Shown: one piece after another, positions 35,895 to 47,129 of the stretch | How positions within the stretch are numbered: the stretch's first letter is position 1 | Layout of the letters: each line of letters starts with the position of its first letter | Assembly: GCA_030435675.1 (NCBI GenBank) | Contig: CM059621.1 | Location: 5,270,001-5,334,000 of the forward strand | DNA from: Steinernema hermaphroditum | Taxonomy: Eukaryota > Nematoda > Chromadorea > Rhabditida > Steinernematidae | Length of the DNA stretch: 64,000 bases | Direction of reading: 5' to 3' | The notes under the pieces: model-generated | The model's input: only the letters and a program-made list of their open reading frames with translations | Database searches by the model: none | What the model was told of the DNA's origin: nothing | Program-made: the position numbers and the translations under genes

Positions 35895-36140
35895 TTAAAC
35901 AGGTGGCGCTTGTTTCACTTCAGTCACACTGGCTTCGTCTTCGTACGGCATGCAGTCATTCAGCTCAGCCACTTTTCTTCTCAGCCTCATGGACATAGTG
36001 TAGCTGAAGAAGCCGAGTGCGACAACCAATATTGCGAATAGGAAGAGATAGGAAGCGAGGAAGAAGAAGTTGATCGATTGGATAAGGGAGATCATATCCG
36101 TGCTCGTGGAAGGAGTAGTTGGCTCGGCGACAAGATACAT
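35895..36140 (-). CDS. Small single-pass membrane protein, family member 4 (intronless)
   Basis: A single 246-bp exon encodes 81 aa. The N-terminus MYLVAEPTTPSTSTDM is followed by a hydrophobic segment (about 24-46) and the family's clearest motif, YTMSMRLRRKVAELND, then CMPYEDEASV and a Pro-rich end. Members 1-3 all have an intron after codon 12 and this one has none, so an intron was lost (for example through a retrocopy or cDNA conversion) or gained early in the others. A strong TATATAAA lies 40-47 bp before the ATG, and AATAAA lies about 50 bp after the stop. The gene is 7 kb from member 3, on the same strand, with the astacin and Gly/Ala-rich genes between them. Function unknown. Confidence 0.75.
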   Translation of the reverse strand: MYLVAEPTTPSTSTDMISLIQSINFFFLASYLFLFAILVVALGFFSYTMSMRLRRKVAELNDCMPYEDEASVTEVKQAPPV

Positions 36141-36179
36141 GGCGGGATTTGTGCTGTGTGAATGGCGCTCGGCTCGCTC

Positions 36180-36187
36180 TTTATATA
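36180..36187 (-). promoter_or_regulatory. TATA box of family member 4
   Basis: Minus-strand TATATAAA, 40-47 bp before the ATG at 36140. It is the strongest TATA match in the window. Confidence 0.65.
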
Positions 36188-36659
36188 ATAGTTTTCCCGT
36201 CTAGGACTATATGGCATTTGGCAAACAATAATTACGACGAAGAACAACAATCTGTGGGAACGGCCTCTACGCAATTACCATTTGTTGCCATTGTTTCGAT
36301 CCCCTTTTTCTTTTGTTTCGTGCATTATGCGTCAAAGACTCATTAGGTTCTCGGTCAGTTCCGTGCCACCTACTCCCGTTCACACAGCGCTCATGTTTGT
36401 GTGTTAGTGCAGCGGGATGTTTGCGAATGTACGCTAGACAGGACGGTAGTTATTATAAAGGGCTGTACCTGGTGTTTTGACGTCGCCATTGTTGTTCTCA
36501 GGTGTCCATCGAGGTCAACGTCGACGTCGGTAATGAAAGTGGAATATCCTTTAGTGAACAAAATACGTAAAGATTTCACTTTTTAAATAATTGCACTAGT
36601 ATTCGATTGGCTGATAATCTTGCTAAGAACTAACAACTTGAAGGAGCATATGCATCGAC

Positions 36660-36800
36660 GTCGATCAGTCGGGCCGTCGACGGGGTTTTTCAGAAGTTTG
36701 CTGAATGAATTGAGTGAGCGGTCGTTGTTGGTCGCCGTTGTTGGCACAATGATTGTTGCCCCGTTCCAATCTGTCGTGGCTGGCGCGCAACGTAAGCCGA
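36660..36800 (+). repeat. R1 dispersed repeat, 5' portion
   Basis: GATCAGTCGGGCCGTCGACG, TGAATTGAGTGAGCGGTCGTTG and CCCCGTTCCAATCTGTCGTGGCTGGCGC match the start of R1 and its plus-strand middle. The rest of 36200-38260 carries no gene I can support, despite a long ORF on each strand at about 37160-37706. Confidence 0.65.
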
Positions 36801-38271
36801 ACCATATCACGATCGTCAGCAACGCCCGCTGTGCTCCACCATTCCACTATTTCTGCATTCAGCCTATTCATCACTTCAGCTATATTCGACGTCGTGCCCT
36901 GCATCGATTAAGGAAGAGAAGCAGTGACTTACGGTGATCTACGTTTCTTCGTTGTCCATTACGAGCCACTGAATCAAAAGTAAATGCTCCGAAGAGTAGA
37001 ACGTAAATTGCTTACTTTAACCGTTGCTTTAACCACGGAGTATACTGTCTTCACGGCTAAACATCGCATTCGGCTGCGCTCCAGCAAGAAATGATGTGCA
37101 CGGAGAAGGTATGACGCGAAGCGAAGCATCGAAACTACGATAAATACGATGATATTGATGTCTAAGGGACTACCACGGATGGGTTACCACGGATGAAACA
37201 AACCACACTCACGGAAGCTTCCAGAAAGAAGTCTGAAGACTGACAGTGCGTTTGCAGGATCATTTGTGATTCATTTGACACCAGCTGTCGCTTTGTGTTG
37301 CTGCGATAGAACGTTATTAAAGCGACAGGCACGATATGCCGCGCGCCCTGTCCGCTGTCACCGGTGCCGAGTGATAAAATCCGAAACTTGCTCGCCAAAC
37401 GATCGACGTGTGACTCTTCTGCCACAAAAGTCCAGACCGATCGCGCCACGCGGTTTGCAATATCCGAGTAGTATACGCGCGCTCTGCTGCACGCCGCGTA
37501 TACCGATATCCGAACACACAAAACTCCGGTTTCGACGGAGTGAATACCCGAAAAGAACTGCTGCGATCCCGACGCAGTCAGCTTACAAACACAAGTCGTT
37601 CCTACCGCGGATACGACGACAGCAACACAACCGAGAGGATGCGCCAACCCAATTCCGACAGTTGACAATCCCAAGCGTCCCTCAAGACGAACAGCAATCA
37701 AACTGAACCAACTTTATCGCAACGGCGATAATCGAACAAAAGCTCGAACTTCAACTTAAAACAACAACAAAATCACGTATTGTAAATGACGATCCCAATT
37801 CTTCTGGTCCCGCAACGCTGAGTACCGTTTCCTCGCTTCTGCTCGCTCGTTCCCGTGAATATCCTCCGTTCGCTCTCGTTTCCCGCCTTTTCCGATCCGA
37901 AACAATCAAACAAACTCGCTGCAACCGCTTGCAGCGATAGTTATTATGGCTATGTGATCGGCGAAGTAAAGTAGTACGGTAGGTGGCGAAACTCCAAGTT
38001 TACGGACGCTTTGACTAAATAGCGGTGACATTCTGGTTGCCGTGAGCTTAAGGAGCAAGTAGAATTGTGTGAAGCCGTTGCTTTGGCTGTTCTAACGTGC
38101 GTGTGGTCTATGGAATGGAATTATACCGCGTGGCGCGATCGGTGCAGTTCTATCGAAAGAAGACACCTTCAGCAGCGATCAGCCGTCGTTATAGTGAGTT
38201 TACTCATCATCTCTCAAGTACATTAAAACTGAAGCATTCAACTGGCATATATCGCGACTAGGTTTCTTCTT

Positions 38272-38466
38272 TCAGTACCAGTAATCATAAGGGCAGCCAC
38301 CATAGTAGTACCATTGGCGCTTCGCTCGGATTGGATATTTCGTATGACCATGGTGATGATGCGGGTGGTTGATAGGAGCACCAATTGAAGAATCTCCTTC
38401 CGAATTGTCACCGTTGACCAAGAAGAAGATAAGTCCCATGAAGATTAGAACGCGAAGAGCAAACAT
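38272..38466 (-). CDS. Small secreted His/Tyr-rich peptide precursor
   Basis: An intronless 64-aa ORF. Signal peptide MFALRVLIFMGLIFFLVNG (1-19) is followed by an acidic spacer, the His cluster HPHHHHGHTKYP, a furin-type RAKR site (47-50) and a 14-residue C-terminal peptide, QWYYYGGCPYDYWY. The mature peptide is strongly aromatic, has one Cys (disulfide dimer possible) and an N-terminal Gln that could cyclise. The layout suggests a processed peptide: antimicrobial, gland-secreted or signalling. The His cluster could bind Cu or Zn. A good TATA box lies 34-41 bp upstream. I do not recognise the family. Confidence 0.72.
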   Translation of the reverse strand: MFALRVLIFMGLIFFLVNGDNSEGDSSIGAPINHPHHHHGHTKYPIRAKRQWYYYGGCPYDYWY

Positions 38467-38499
38467 GTTCGAGTTGATGGGATTTGAATCTATACTGCG

Positions 38500-38507
38500 C
38501 TTTTATA
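38500..38507 (-). promoter_or_regulatory. TATA box of the His/Tyr-rich peptide gene
   Basis: Minus-strand TATAAAAG, 34-41 bp before the ATG at 38466. Confidence 0.6.
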
Positions 38508-38689
38508 CAGACAAGAGCGATTGATGATCATGTGATAGACTCGATACATGTTGGCGCCTAATCATGATCGGTATAAACATAATATTGTGACAAATTTGCT
38601 TGAATATTCAAAACAAGATTTTCTTGCAACGAATGGATTATTTCCTGTTTTTAAATCTTTACGTTTTGGAAACTTTGCAGCAGGATGCA

Positions 38690-38890
38690 AAACAAGGGTC
38701 TTCATTTGTGTCGGTGATCGGTGATAAGTCGGGTCAATCCCCTCTTAGAAAGAGTTGAGGGAGCGGCCGCTCGTAGTCGTCGTTGGCGCTACGATTGTCT
38801 CGGCTCCCAGAAGACCTGGAACACCAGGAAGCCGGATTTTCATCCCGATCAAGAAAAAAAAGTTATTGTCACCCCCGCGTTCTCCAAGCC
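38690..38890 (+). repeat. R1 dispersed repeat, 5' portion
   Basis: GGTCTTCATTTGTGT, GTCGGGTCAATCCCCTC, GTTGAGGGAGCGGCCGCTCGTAGTCGTCGTTGGC and CGGCTCCCAGAAGACCTGGAACACCAGGAAGCCG match the R1 start closely. Nothing is seen in 38940-39670. Confidence 0.7.
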
Positions 38891-39681
38891 GCGCACTCAA
38901 ATAAACCTGCTCCAGTTTACCATTCCGCGCTAATTACAGATGCTGAACGAAATAATAATCGTTCGCTAACCTATGGGCTACCCTCCAGTCACCGCACGCG
39001 ATTTGATTCGCGCAGTATAGATTCACAGGACCGCATCTGATTTCCCGCGTGAACGGACCGAACAGAGTATTAGATTCTTCAAAGGCTTCGAAGAAGCTAT
39101 CATACGGACCCGAACAATTCTAAAATTAGACGGAACTGCATTGCGGCTATTTCTGTCTCTTTGCATCGATTCTCTTCGGACACATCTGGGAGACACGAAC
39201 TGCGAAGAAGAGTAACGAAGCGAATATGATACGAGAACTAAGCCCGCGTGGAGCGAATCGGAGTTCAACTTTACACGGAAGTCGTAACTTGATTTGTTTG
39301 TGCCAGCCCTCCCGGATTCGTCACTGCGCGCCGGGATCTGTGGATCAGATAATGGACCGCGCCCGGTTACACACGCATCATTTCCAAGGTTACGCATTTA
39401 CATGAAGTTATCCATTGAGTGTTGTCAAGATTTACTATGATGAACAAACTAATGGGCAGATTCTACAAGAACGGTTTTTTGTATGAACAACACAGAAGGT
39501 GGTGGATTACAGCATATCGCTACGGTCTGAACCTTTCCTTTTCAAAAGCAAAGCAGGCTGATGACAACCGTTTAAAGTGAACAACGGCGAGATAAAAAAA
39601 GAGAGTCAAAAATCAAATCTTAATAAGATGGTTCTTCGCATGCACAGGTCCGCACAAACTTATGATCCTAGTGTTCGATTT

Positions 39682-40965
39682 TCAGCGACTTGTGCGAGAG
39701 TAAGACGGTGTGATGACGTGGTGAATCTTCTGAAGTTTGAGGCCGAAAAGAAGAGAAAGAATGCCGCGACGAATAGTGCGATTCAGGATCAGATAGATGA
39801 ATACGGCTCCTCCTGAACGTTCTCTTTGAAATGTGCACAAAACTTTGAGTTCACATACCGGTAGCACCTTGCCAAGTGAACTCGGCCGTGAGGATAACAG
39901 CGTAGGGAACGTTGACGTACTGCATGAGTACGTAGAGAGAGGCAGCCATGAAGTTCAGAGAACAAACGGCGAAGGCTTGCACGAAGAGCTGCAAAGATTT
40001 GTGTACTTCAACATAATGGACTTTGCGCTCACCTGTCGCTGCATTTTGGTCAAATTAGAGGTGGATGCGCCTCGCGATTTCCAGTAAACCGAAGCTAGAA
40101 GGAAGGCGTGAAGGGAGCTGAGGCTGATAGCGGCTGTGGTGTTATTGAAGGACAGTAGATAGCCAGTGTACTGAAACGAGGCTGTGCTCGGTAAATCAGG
40201 GAAGTCAGGCATACATAGGAGCGGTCCACTTTGACGTCGCTAATGAAGATGTATGGATCGAAGAAGTAGGCATTTCCATTGGAGCTGAACATACAGCCTT
40301 GTCCGAACCAGAGAACGCAGAGTCCGTAGATCAGCGGTAGCGCGATGACACCGTAAACATGTTTGCCCTCGAACGCTCTTTGCAGAATCGGAACATTCCA
40401 CAAATCGGAGCAACGGTTGACTGCGAGTAGGATGCACATCAGACATTGAGCCGACCACACGGCTGAAAAGCAAAACGTTACGATACATTCCTAAGATACG
40501 GCGTATATTCAATGCAACATTCCCACCATTAATTGGAAGGGCGTCGCTCGTTTTCTGTATGATGTTCTCCTCACTTACCAACAGACGATGCGCCCACAAA
40601 ATAGTGGAATACAATATGCGGGCAGGCGACGGCACCCACCAAGCTAAAGTATCCTCCGAAGATGCAGTTGTAGACGACGCTGAAGCAGTCTATGATGCCC
40701 AACGCGACCATCATCTTGTAGCAGGAGTGCTTGAACAGTTCGGGTTGACGCATAACCACTATACACGGAATGTAGAGGAACTGAAAAGCCATGTTTTTCC
40801 TTTCGCCCGTTTAAGCAAGCCTACCAAGCAAACAACTCCCATGGCGAGGCAGATGCTGCCGATGAGGACGTTAGGGCTTCCCTTCGTTCCCCACTCCTCG
40901 TCGCTCATCATGGAGCAGTTGTAGTGGCTCTTGAACTCGTCGTGGTGCAGAAAGTAGAGATCCAT
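39682..40965 (-). CDS. Srt-type 7TM chemoreceptor, intact
   Basis: Six exons (40965-40825, 40780-40579, 40462-40215, 40170-40033, 39988-39859, 39812-39682) encode 329 aa without stops. Family marks: SHYNCSMMSDEEW near the N-terminus, LYIPCIVVMRQPELFKHSCYK after TM1, CILLAVNRCSDLW in TM3, and YLILNRTIRRGILSLLFG at the C-terminus. Introns are 43-46 bp except intron 2 (116 bp). Compared with the plus-strand srt at 23544 it has one extra intron in the middle, while exons 1 and 2 are equal in length. A TTTCAG lies one base before the ATG, a typical trans-splice acceptor. Sensory GPCR; ligand unknown. Confidence 0.92.
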
Positions 40966-40999
40966 TCTGAAACTGAGAGACGTAAATGCACAGCTGAAA

Positions 41000-43900
41000 C
41001 AAAAAAGCAGCGCGAGAAGTGAAAGCTAAGAAGTGAACTAAAGCCACACTTTATTGTGCGCAAGAGCCAGATGCATTATATATGCAACGCCTCAAATGTT
41101 GACCATATGCTATGAGACGTAAACACCGAAAAGGTTAATGAGGTAAACTCTAGTTAGATGCTTAGCAGAATTAGACATATGACAGTAAGGGCATTGTGAA
41201 TCAGACATCGTCCTTGCAACTAGAAAGTAAACGTATGATCAGATTCTGCGAAAGTGAGAACGAAAGTGTCCCCGTCAGTTCAACATAACATACATATGGT
41301 AATGAGGCAGTTCCCTTATCACGGGCAGTACATAATGATGAATGCTTGTGTATCTAGTAGAACTGTACGAATTACTCAAAGCGTGTCGAAAAATAATTCC
41401 TTGAACCATCCGAAAGCGTGCCATTGTGTTCACTAGGAGCTAAAGTGAATCGAAACAAAAGCTACTTGTTTCCTTTAGTCAGACATCCTGTGTGACGTCA
41501 ATAGAAAGGCTCCCTTGAGAGTGAAGGATCATTGAAATGTTAAGCAGCTCAGTAATTTGAACGATGCGAAACGAAAACAGTAGCAACTAATAAGCATAAT
41601 GTTGGCATCATCGACGAGAATGTACGAACTCGAATGTTCGAGTCGCCTTTTTTCACTAGGCATTTTCTGACTCGAATGCCAGCCCTATTCAATATGTTAA
41701 TTTGAGGAAAGGGATGGACATGGACATCTCTGATTAAGCCTCCTGTTCCCATTCCCAAACATCGTTGTGGCCTCAGGTTATTAGCCATTAACGATGGCCG
41801 ATTGTGGAAATTGAAGGCACTCCGAACATGACAAAACAATGAGAAACAAATATTCTCTACGAGAACACAAACTCTAGAAGGATCCGTCCACAGGGGAATA
41901 GGACATAAGCATTCCATACGTGAGCAGTGAATACATAGTTCAAGAGCACGAAACCACAGGGGATTCGAAGTCATCCGCCTAACCAAACCGCTACTGAATC
42001 CCAATTAAACGATATTTAAGGGCACAAATGGCGTCAAAGTCAAAGTAGAATGACGTTTGCAAACGAAGAGAGCTGTTGTTTGTGCGAGCATCTGTGCAGC
42101 TAATTACAGTCATTTGCAAAATTACAGAGTTCATCAAAAGTCGCAGTCACATCATGCAGTCTAAAAATAGTAAATCTTCAAGCAGTTTTGTGTATGCTCG
42201 ACATCTATTTTTGGATACAATCAGAAAAATCCCCGAACCTTTCTGGCTGGAAAGTGCACGAAGGCTCGACTAATTGGGCATTGGATTCGTTAGGAATACG
42301 TTTCCGCTTCACCTCTTCAGGATGATTTCAAATAGACGACCACACACGCTGAATTAGATCACTCATGCAGAGATGTGGTAACTGCGCTCTGACGTTGTGA
42401 AAGGAAACGGGTATAGCTCTCATGACTCTAGTTTTAGCTTGAAGCATAGCATAGATGATCTTGTTGATGGGTGATCCTTATACTATGAAGTGTCATTAGC
42501 GTAGAAAGCTAGGCACAAATTTTATTCATCACCCTACTCCGAATAGAAATTTTGACCTGGAGGCGCGGTTTAGCGGTGATGAAGATCTTCTCGGCCAGGT
42601 GGATGGAACTACGGTGTTTCAGATCGTGCGACCGCTGGGAAGACCATTCTTGGTCAGATAACTCCAAAAGTTCTACTCATTTAGAGCCCATATTTAGGAG
42701 CAGATTAGCTGTGACGTTTTGGTCGGCTGATGTGGCCCATATGACGTAGGGTACCCATTGTTGATGCTATTTACATGTTCATACGCCCGAGTGAATCCAG
42801 CGATCATGAGAATGAAATTGAATGGGATAAAGAATACCCAAAACACACATGAAAAGGTGGTCATTGATGAACTGACATTTTCAAACCTGAGAGTTAGAGA
42901 TACGAACTGAGGACAATGAACAGCATACGTATTCAATGCGCGAAGATTCACGGGCACATTGAGGCACGATCGAAAATCACTGCTCACTTAAAAAGGAATT
43001 TTGTTTACACCTATCCTCCAGTCACGCAACTAAATAAAGAAAGCGATTTTCCTGGAAATGAAACGACCTAAAAAAGCGGTGCCAACAAAATCAGGGGGGC
43101 CATCGCCCGCAACCTGAACAATCTAAGCCTTATTCCTAAGCCATCAGAACTTAAGCCTTATTGGTGTCCCATATGTGAAGTCAGTAAGAGGCAATGAAGA
43201 CCTAAGCCAAGCCTAGATCTAAGCAAAGACAGTATAAAGTCGATTGTGCCCACCCACAGCTACAATAATCAAAAGAACTGCTCAACTTTTTGGTCCCGGA
43301 TCACATCGGAAAAGTGGTGAAACATAACCATATCGGCCGGAATTGGCCGCCACAACTATGTATATAATAGCGTGTGAACATTGTGCAGTTCACAGAACCG
43401 GTAAATTGCACACACGAACACGGTCTTTGAACGCAATCACGCAAGGTCGCTCTCGTCTTTCTTTAAGCTGCTGAAAACCAGAGAGCAACACTGAACTGCG
43501 CGCTTGAAACACCGACGGATATTTATGTGGGTATGACCATTGAAGAAGTACAACACTCTTATGATCCTAAGAAGAGCCACAGAATGAGGTGGTCAACATA
43601 AGACTTCTTGGGTGCATGGAAAACAATAGAAACAATGGAAACAAAAACTGATTGTTGAATCTTCTCCTGTGTTCCGTTTGAAAAGTGGAAACCGAGATCA
43701 GAACATAAAGAGGACCGCGATCGTGTGACATTTCCGATTTGTGGGCGTCACGTGCATCTATTGCCCAAGTTCGTGTTTAGTTTACAGATAGTCGCGAGGC
43801 AGTGAGCAGATTCGTTTAGATTTCGAACTAGTTGGCATCATTGGTAGTTGAATTTTTAGCTGAAGAGACCGCAGGTTACAGGAGGAACCGTTTCGATCAC

Positions 43901-46500
43901 GAAAGCCTGACTGACAACACACGGTGAAATGGTGAAAATGATAAATAATAGGTCAAAATTTTAGAGCCCGGCATACGCCACGTTTTTCGTCATAGTAAAA
44001 ATAGCGAGAATTCTTTTTGAATGATCGCAGCCAAACTTCCAAGAATTGCCCTTTACGGCGAGACCCGAAAATTCACTATTAAATCCAGTATTTGAAGTTA
44101 ACGAACATAAACACTGGGTCCAAAGCGAACCACGGGTCCTCTTTAGATAATAAACAATATCATTTTGAGGAATACTGCATTGTATACTGCATGCCGAATA
44201 TTGTCGAAAGCATCGGCTCCAGCTGCAGAACGCTTGTGATTGATCGTTCAAAAATCAGAAGTGAATTGCATTTGGATCCAAGGATGCATTTTGCGGGAAA
44301 CCTACCATATAATTGCCCAATATTCGCTCGATTTTCACGGAAAGTTAGTTGCAGGCGTATATGTTACTGGAATAAGTAACTTGTAAACAGGAATGGTATG
44401 TCGGGGAAAATAAGGATCCGAGACTAGGTAGCGCTAAGTCATATCCGAGACTAGTGGCTCCTAGACACACGAAACAAGCACAATTGTAGGTGTGTTATTA
44501 TGCCATCAGCCTTCCAGTCATTTACGCGCTACTAATTGGTATGTTCACCGCTAATGTAGGGTTCTGACCCTGGCATCATTGTAATTAGACTAATCGTCAA
44601 TGAAGGTTATAAAGCCAGAAACGACATTGTTCAAATGGATAAGTGGATCTGCGTGTTTTTCACTGGCAACACACTAAGAACAGAATAAGAAGCCTCAACA
44701 CCAAAATTTGGACTTTGTTAAGATTACTTTCAACAATCGATCCTTCTTTAGGAAATACCAAAACAGCCTGAATAATGTGCAGTTAGCCAAGTGGCTAGGT
44801 AAGTGATCTATCGAAAAACATAACGAAAAACTGGGCAAGTAATTTACTTCTGTTATTTCCAGGTAAACAAAAAACAATTTTCGTTCCTTGTAAGAAGCAT
44901 GTGTTCGTTACTAACAGGCAATCGCTCCCTCACCTGATGTTTATGAAGGCACTTAATCTCTTTTGCAATTTACTGTATTTAGCTCAAAGTTTCACCTGCC
45001 CACATGATGTAATTCAGTGTCAGTAGCGCACGCGCAAACCCACACACATTTTTCTGTGTTTCCGAAAAGGTTATGCTTTAACTGTTAGTGTCTTTAACAG
45101 ATATACACAACGCAGATGTACAGAAACAAAGTCGTCTTATAGCCAGCAATGAGGATTAGCCTTGTGCGAACGACAATGTTTGCATGTCTTTAACAAAATT
45201 ATTGTTTTCCACATAAAAAAAAAGATGTTTATGATGTTTATGTCAAAAGGCAATAAGAAAACCGCTTTAAGGGAAAGTCAACTAGAAAAACAAAAAAAAA
45301 GATGTCGAAAAAGGCCAAAAAAATTAATATTGTTACATTGAAAATAGCGTCTGTAACAAACATTCCCCAATTGCATAAATAACAAAGAACATGCAGCATG
45401 TGGGTGACACTCAGAGCTACTATGCCCCCGTCGCGACTCCACAAGCCTTAAAGAACGACGGTGTTTGCATGCCTCTACAAGTTTAAAAATAGAGGCAAAT
45501 GTGTAAAAAATGACACAGAAAGTCATACCATCCTTCCCGACAGGGTAAGGCCGTATAGTTCCATTTTGGAACCTTACAACAGCCCACTGTTCAAAGTGTA
45601 AACTGTAAACCAGTGTAAACATAAGAATTTCACATAAACCGCAATCCCCAGAAAGTTCTGGCTTGCGTGAAAGGCGTCAAGTCAAAGAAGGCAAGCAATC
45701 TTAACTGTTTCCAAAAGAACAACCTATCGTATAGAAACAGACTAAATATTATCCACGGAACAGTCAACATCAGAAACTTTTCCTAATTTACGGTTATGTA
45801 TTCATCGATTTGCATGCCATTTATAGGCACTCGTTAAGCGCGTAGTCGTAAAAGGACAAATGTCGGCACAAACAGAGGCGAGCAGGACTCCTGACCGAAC
45901 TTATGGACAAGTGCAAAGGTGGAAAATAAAAATTTTCGGTCAGAAAACTCTTTTACAGACAATCACATCACGGAATCATGGGGTTGACTGGCGTTAGTGG
46001 AAAGAGTTATAAAAAGACAAAAGGTCAAAGAAAAATGAGAGCTACAAAGTCGCGCTTGCGGAGACTAAATCGTTGAAGATTTTCCTACTACCTTCACTTT
46101 TATAACTCGTTTTATATGCAGGAAGACACATTTTTTCATTAAAGCGGATAAATAATAGCCCGGAAATTTTGAAAAGAAGGCAACGCAATGATGTCAACAT
46201 GTGCTTTATGTTTGAGAATCAAACATCTCGAGAAGAAGAAAATTATAAAGACATTCATGGAAGAAACACAATTCTAAAGCCAACAAAAGGCATCAAAACA
46301 CAGTCGGAAACTGAAAATCTGGTAAATTTCAAGACTCATAGACGTATGCACTTCGCGACTGTTGATTTCACTAACTGATGTGTTTATATCTGAGATTACG
46401 GATCATAATGAAGTAAACACACCCACACTAATCGAAATTGCTAAAACTTTCACCCACCCAGTTTATCACAAAACCAAGTTAGGTTAGTTTTAATTTACAC
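41000..46500. other. Gene-poor stretch
   Basis: Only one weak candidate small gene (42694-42864) lies here. ORFs near 41549-42004, 43961-44379 and 45238-45622 show no family signature or good splice chain. A short similarity links 2898-2945 and 41625-41685 (GAGTCAGAAAA and CGAGTC runs). Confidence 0.35.
42694..42864 (-). CDS. Candidate small secreted protein (weak)
   Basis: A 56-aa ORF starts MTTFSCVFWVFFIPFNFILM, a plausible signal peptide or anchor, followed by a polar Asn/Pro/Tyr-rich part (NNGYPTSYGPHQP) and a Cys near the end. A CTCTCAG acceptor lies about 20 bp upstream. There is no TATA box or paralogue in the window. It may be a chance ORF. Confidence 0.3.
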   Translation of the reverse strand: MTTFSCVFWVFFIPFNFILMIAGFTRAYEHVNSINNGYPTSYGPHQPTKTSQLICS

Positions 46501-46529
46501 CAAACGACAGACGAACACTACGCTGTAGT

Positions 46530-46960
46530 CGCTCCTTCTTTTCTGGCTTCTGCAGTGTATGTTTGACGAGACGCGAAAGAAGCTGTTCTGTCAGTGTTGC
46601 GCGGACGTATGGTAGGCGAAGAGCTGAATCCGGTAGCGCCGCAATGGTGGAGCACGGAAAACGAGGCGATTCTCATCGCCGTCCACCAGTGCACACTTCT
46701 GACTTTCATGTTCCAACCCAGGCTGGCGGCGCAAACTTATGGAGTGGATCTTGGGCGGCACTCTGACGGTCTTCCAGATGTGATTAAAGAGATGATTCCA
46801 GAAAGAAACGTGGTTCCACGCTAGCCACGACTGACTGGAACGTGATCAGCAACGATGGCCGATAACGTGCGCACCATCTCCATAAAAGGAACCTCAAAAA
46901 AAGGAATCTCAGAGAGAATCGACCGATCGCTAGAGACACAAATGAAAAACATGGTACGAA
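46530..46960 (-). repeat. R1 dispersed repeat, minus-strand copy
   Basis: Minus-strand order: TTTTTCATTTGTGTCTC start near 46950, then GATCGGTCGATTCTCTCTGAG, and further in the complement of CCACGCTAGCCACGACTGACTGGAACG. The same arrangement occurs at 25262-25775. ORFs of 63-76 codons on both strands are by-products. Confidence 0.65.
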
Positions 46961-46984
46961 CGGTTGTTCCGGCTTTTTTTGGTC

Positions 46985-47127
46985 AGCCCAAGTAGGGCAA
47001 CCCTGGTATTCGACTAGGTCCGGGTCGACAATTATGCCATCAACGGTGGCCAATAACGACCTCTCTCTCGCTCCAACCTCAAAGACATCGAGTAGACAAC
47101 GTGGCCGGTCGCTACCTAGACAAAATC
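46985..47127 (-). repeat. R1 dispersed repeat, 5' fragment
   Basis: TTTTGTCTAGGTAGCGACCGGCCACG and GAGAGAGAGGTCGTTATTGGCC are diverged forms of the R1 start on the minus strand. It is immediately adjacent to the previous copy in the same orientation. Confidence 0.55.
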
Positions 47128-47129
47128 TC

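Noticed and set aside
37162..37706. Long overlapping ORFs on both strands (179 and 146 codons)
   Set aside because: The GC-rich stretch keeps both strands open. Neither translation shows domain-like composition or family motifs, and no exons join to it.
41549..42004. 151-codon minus-strand ORF
   Set aside because: I looked for reverse-transcriptase or transposase motifs and found none; composition is not protein-like.
45238..45622. Two overlapping hydrophobic ORFs on the minus strand, resembling membrane segments
   Set aside because: The hydrophobicity comes from T-rich sequence. No chemoreceptor motif and no consistent splicing joins the frames.
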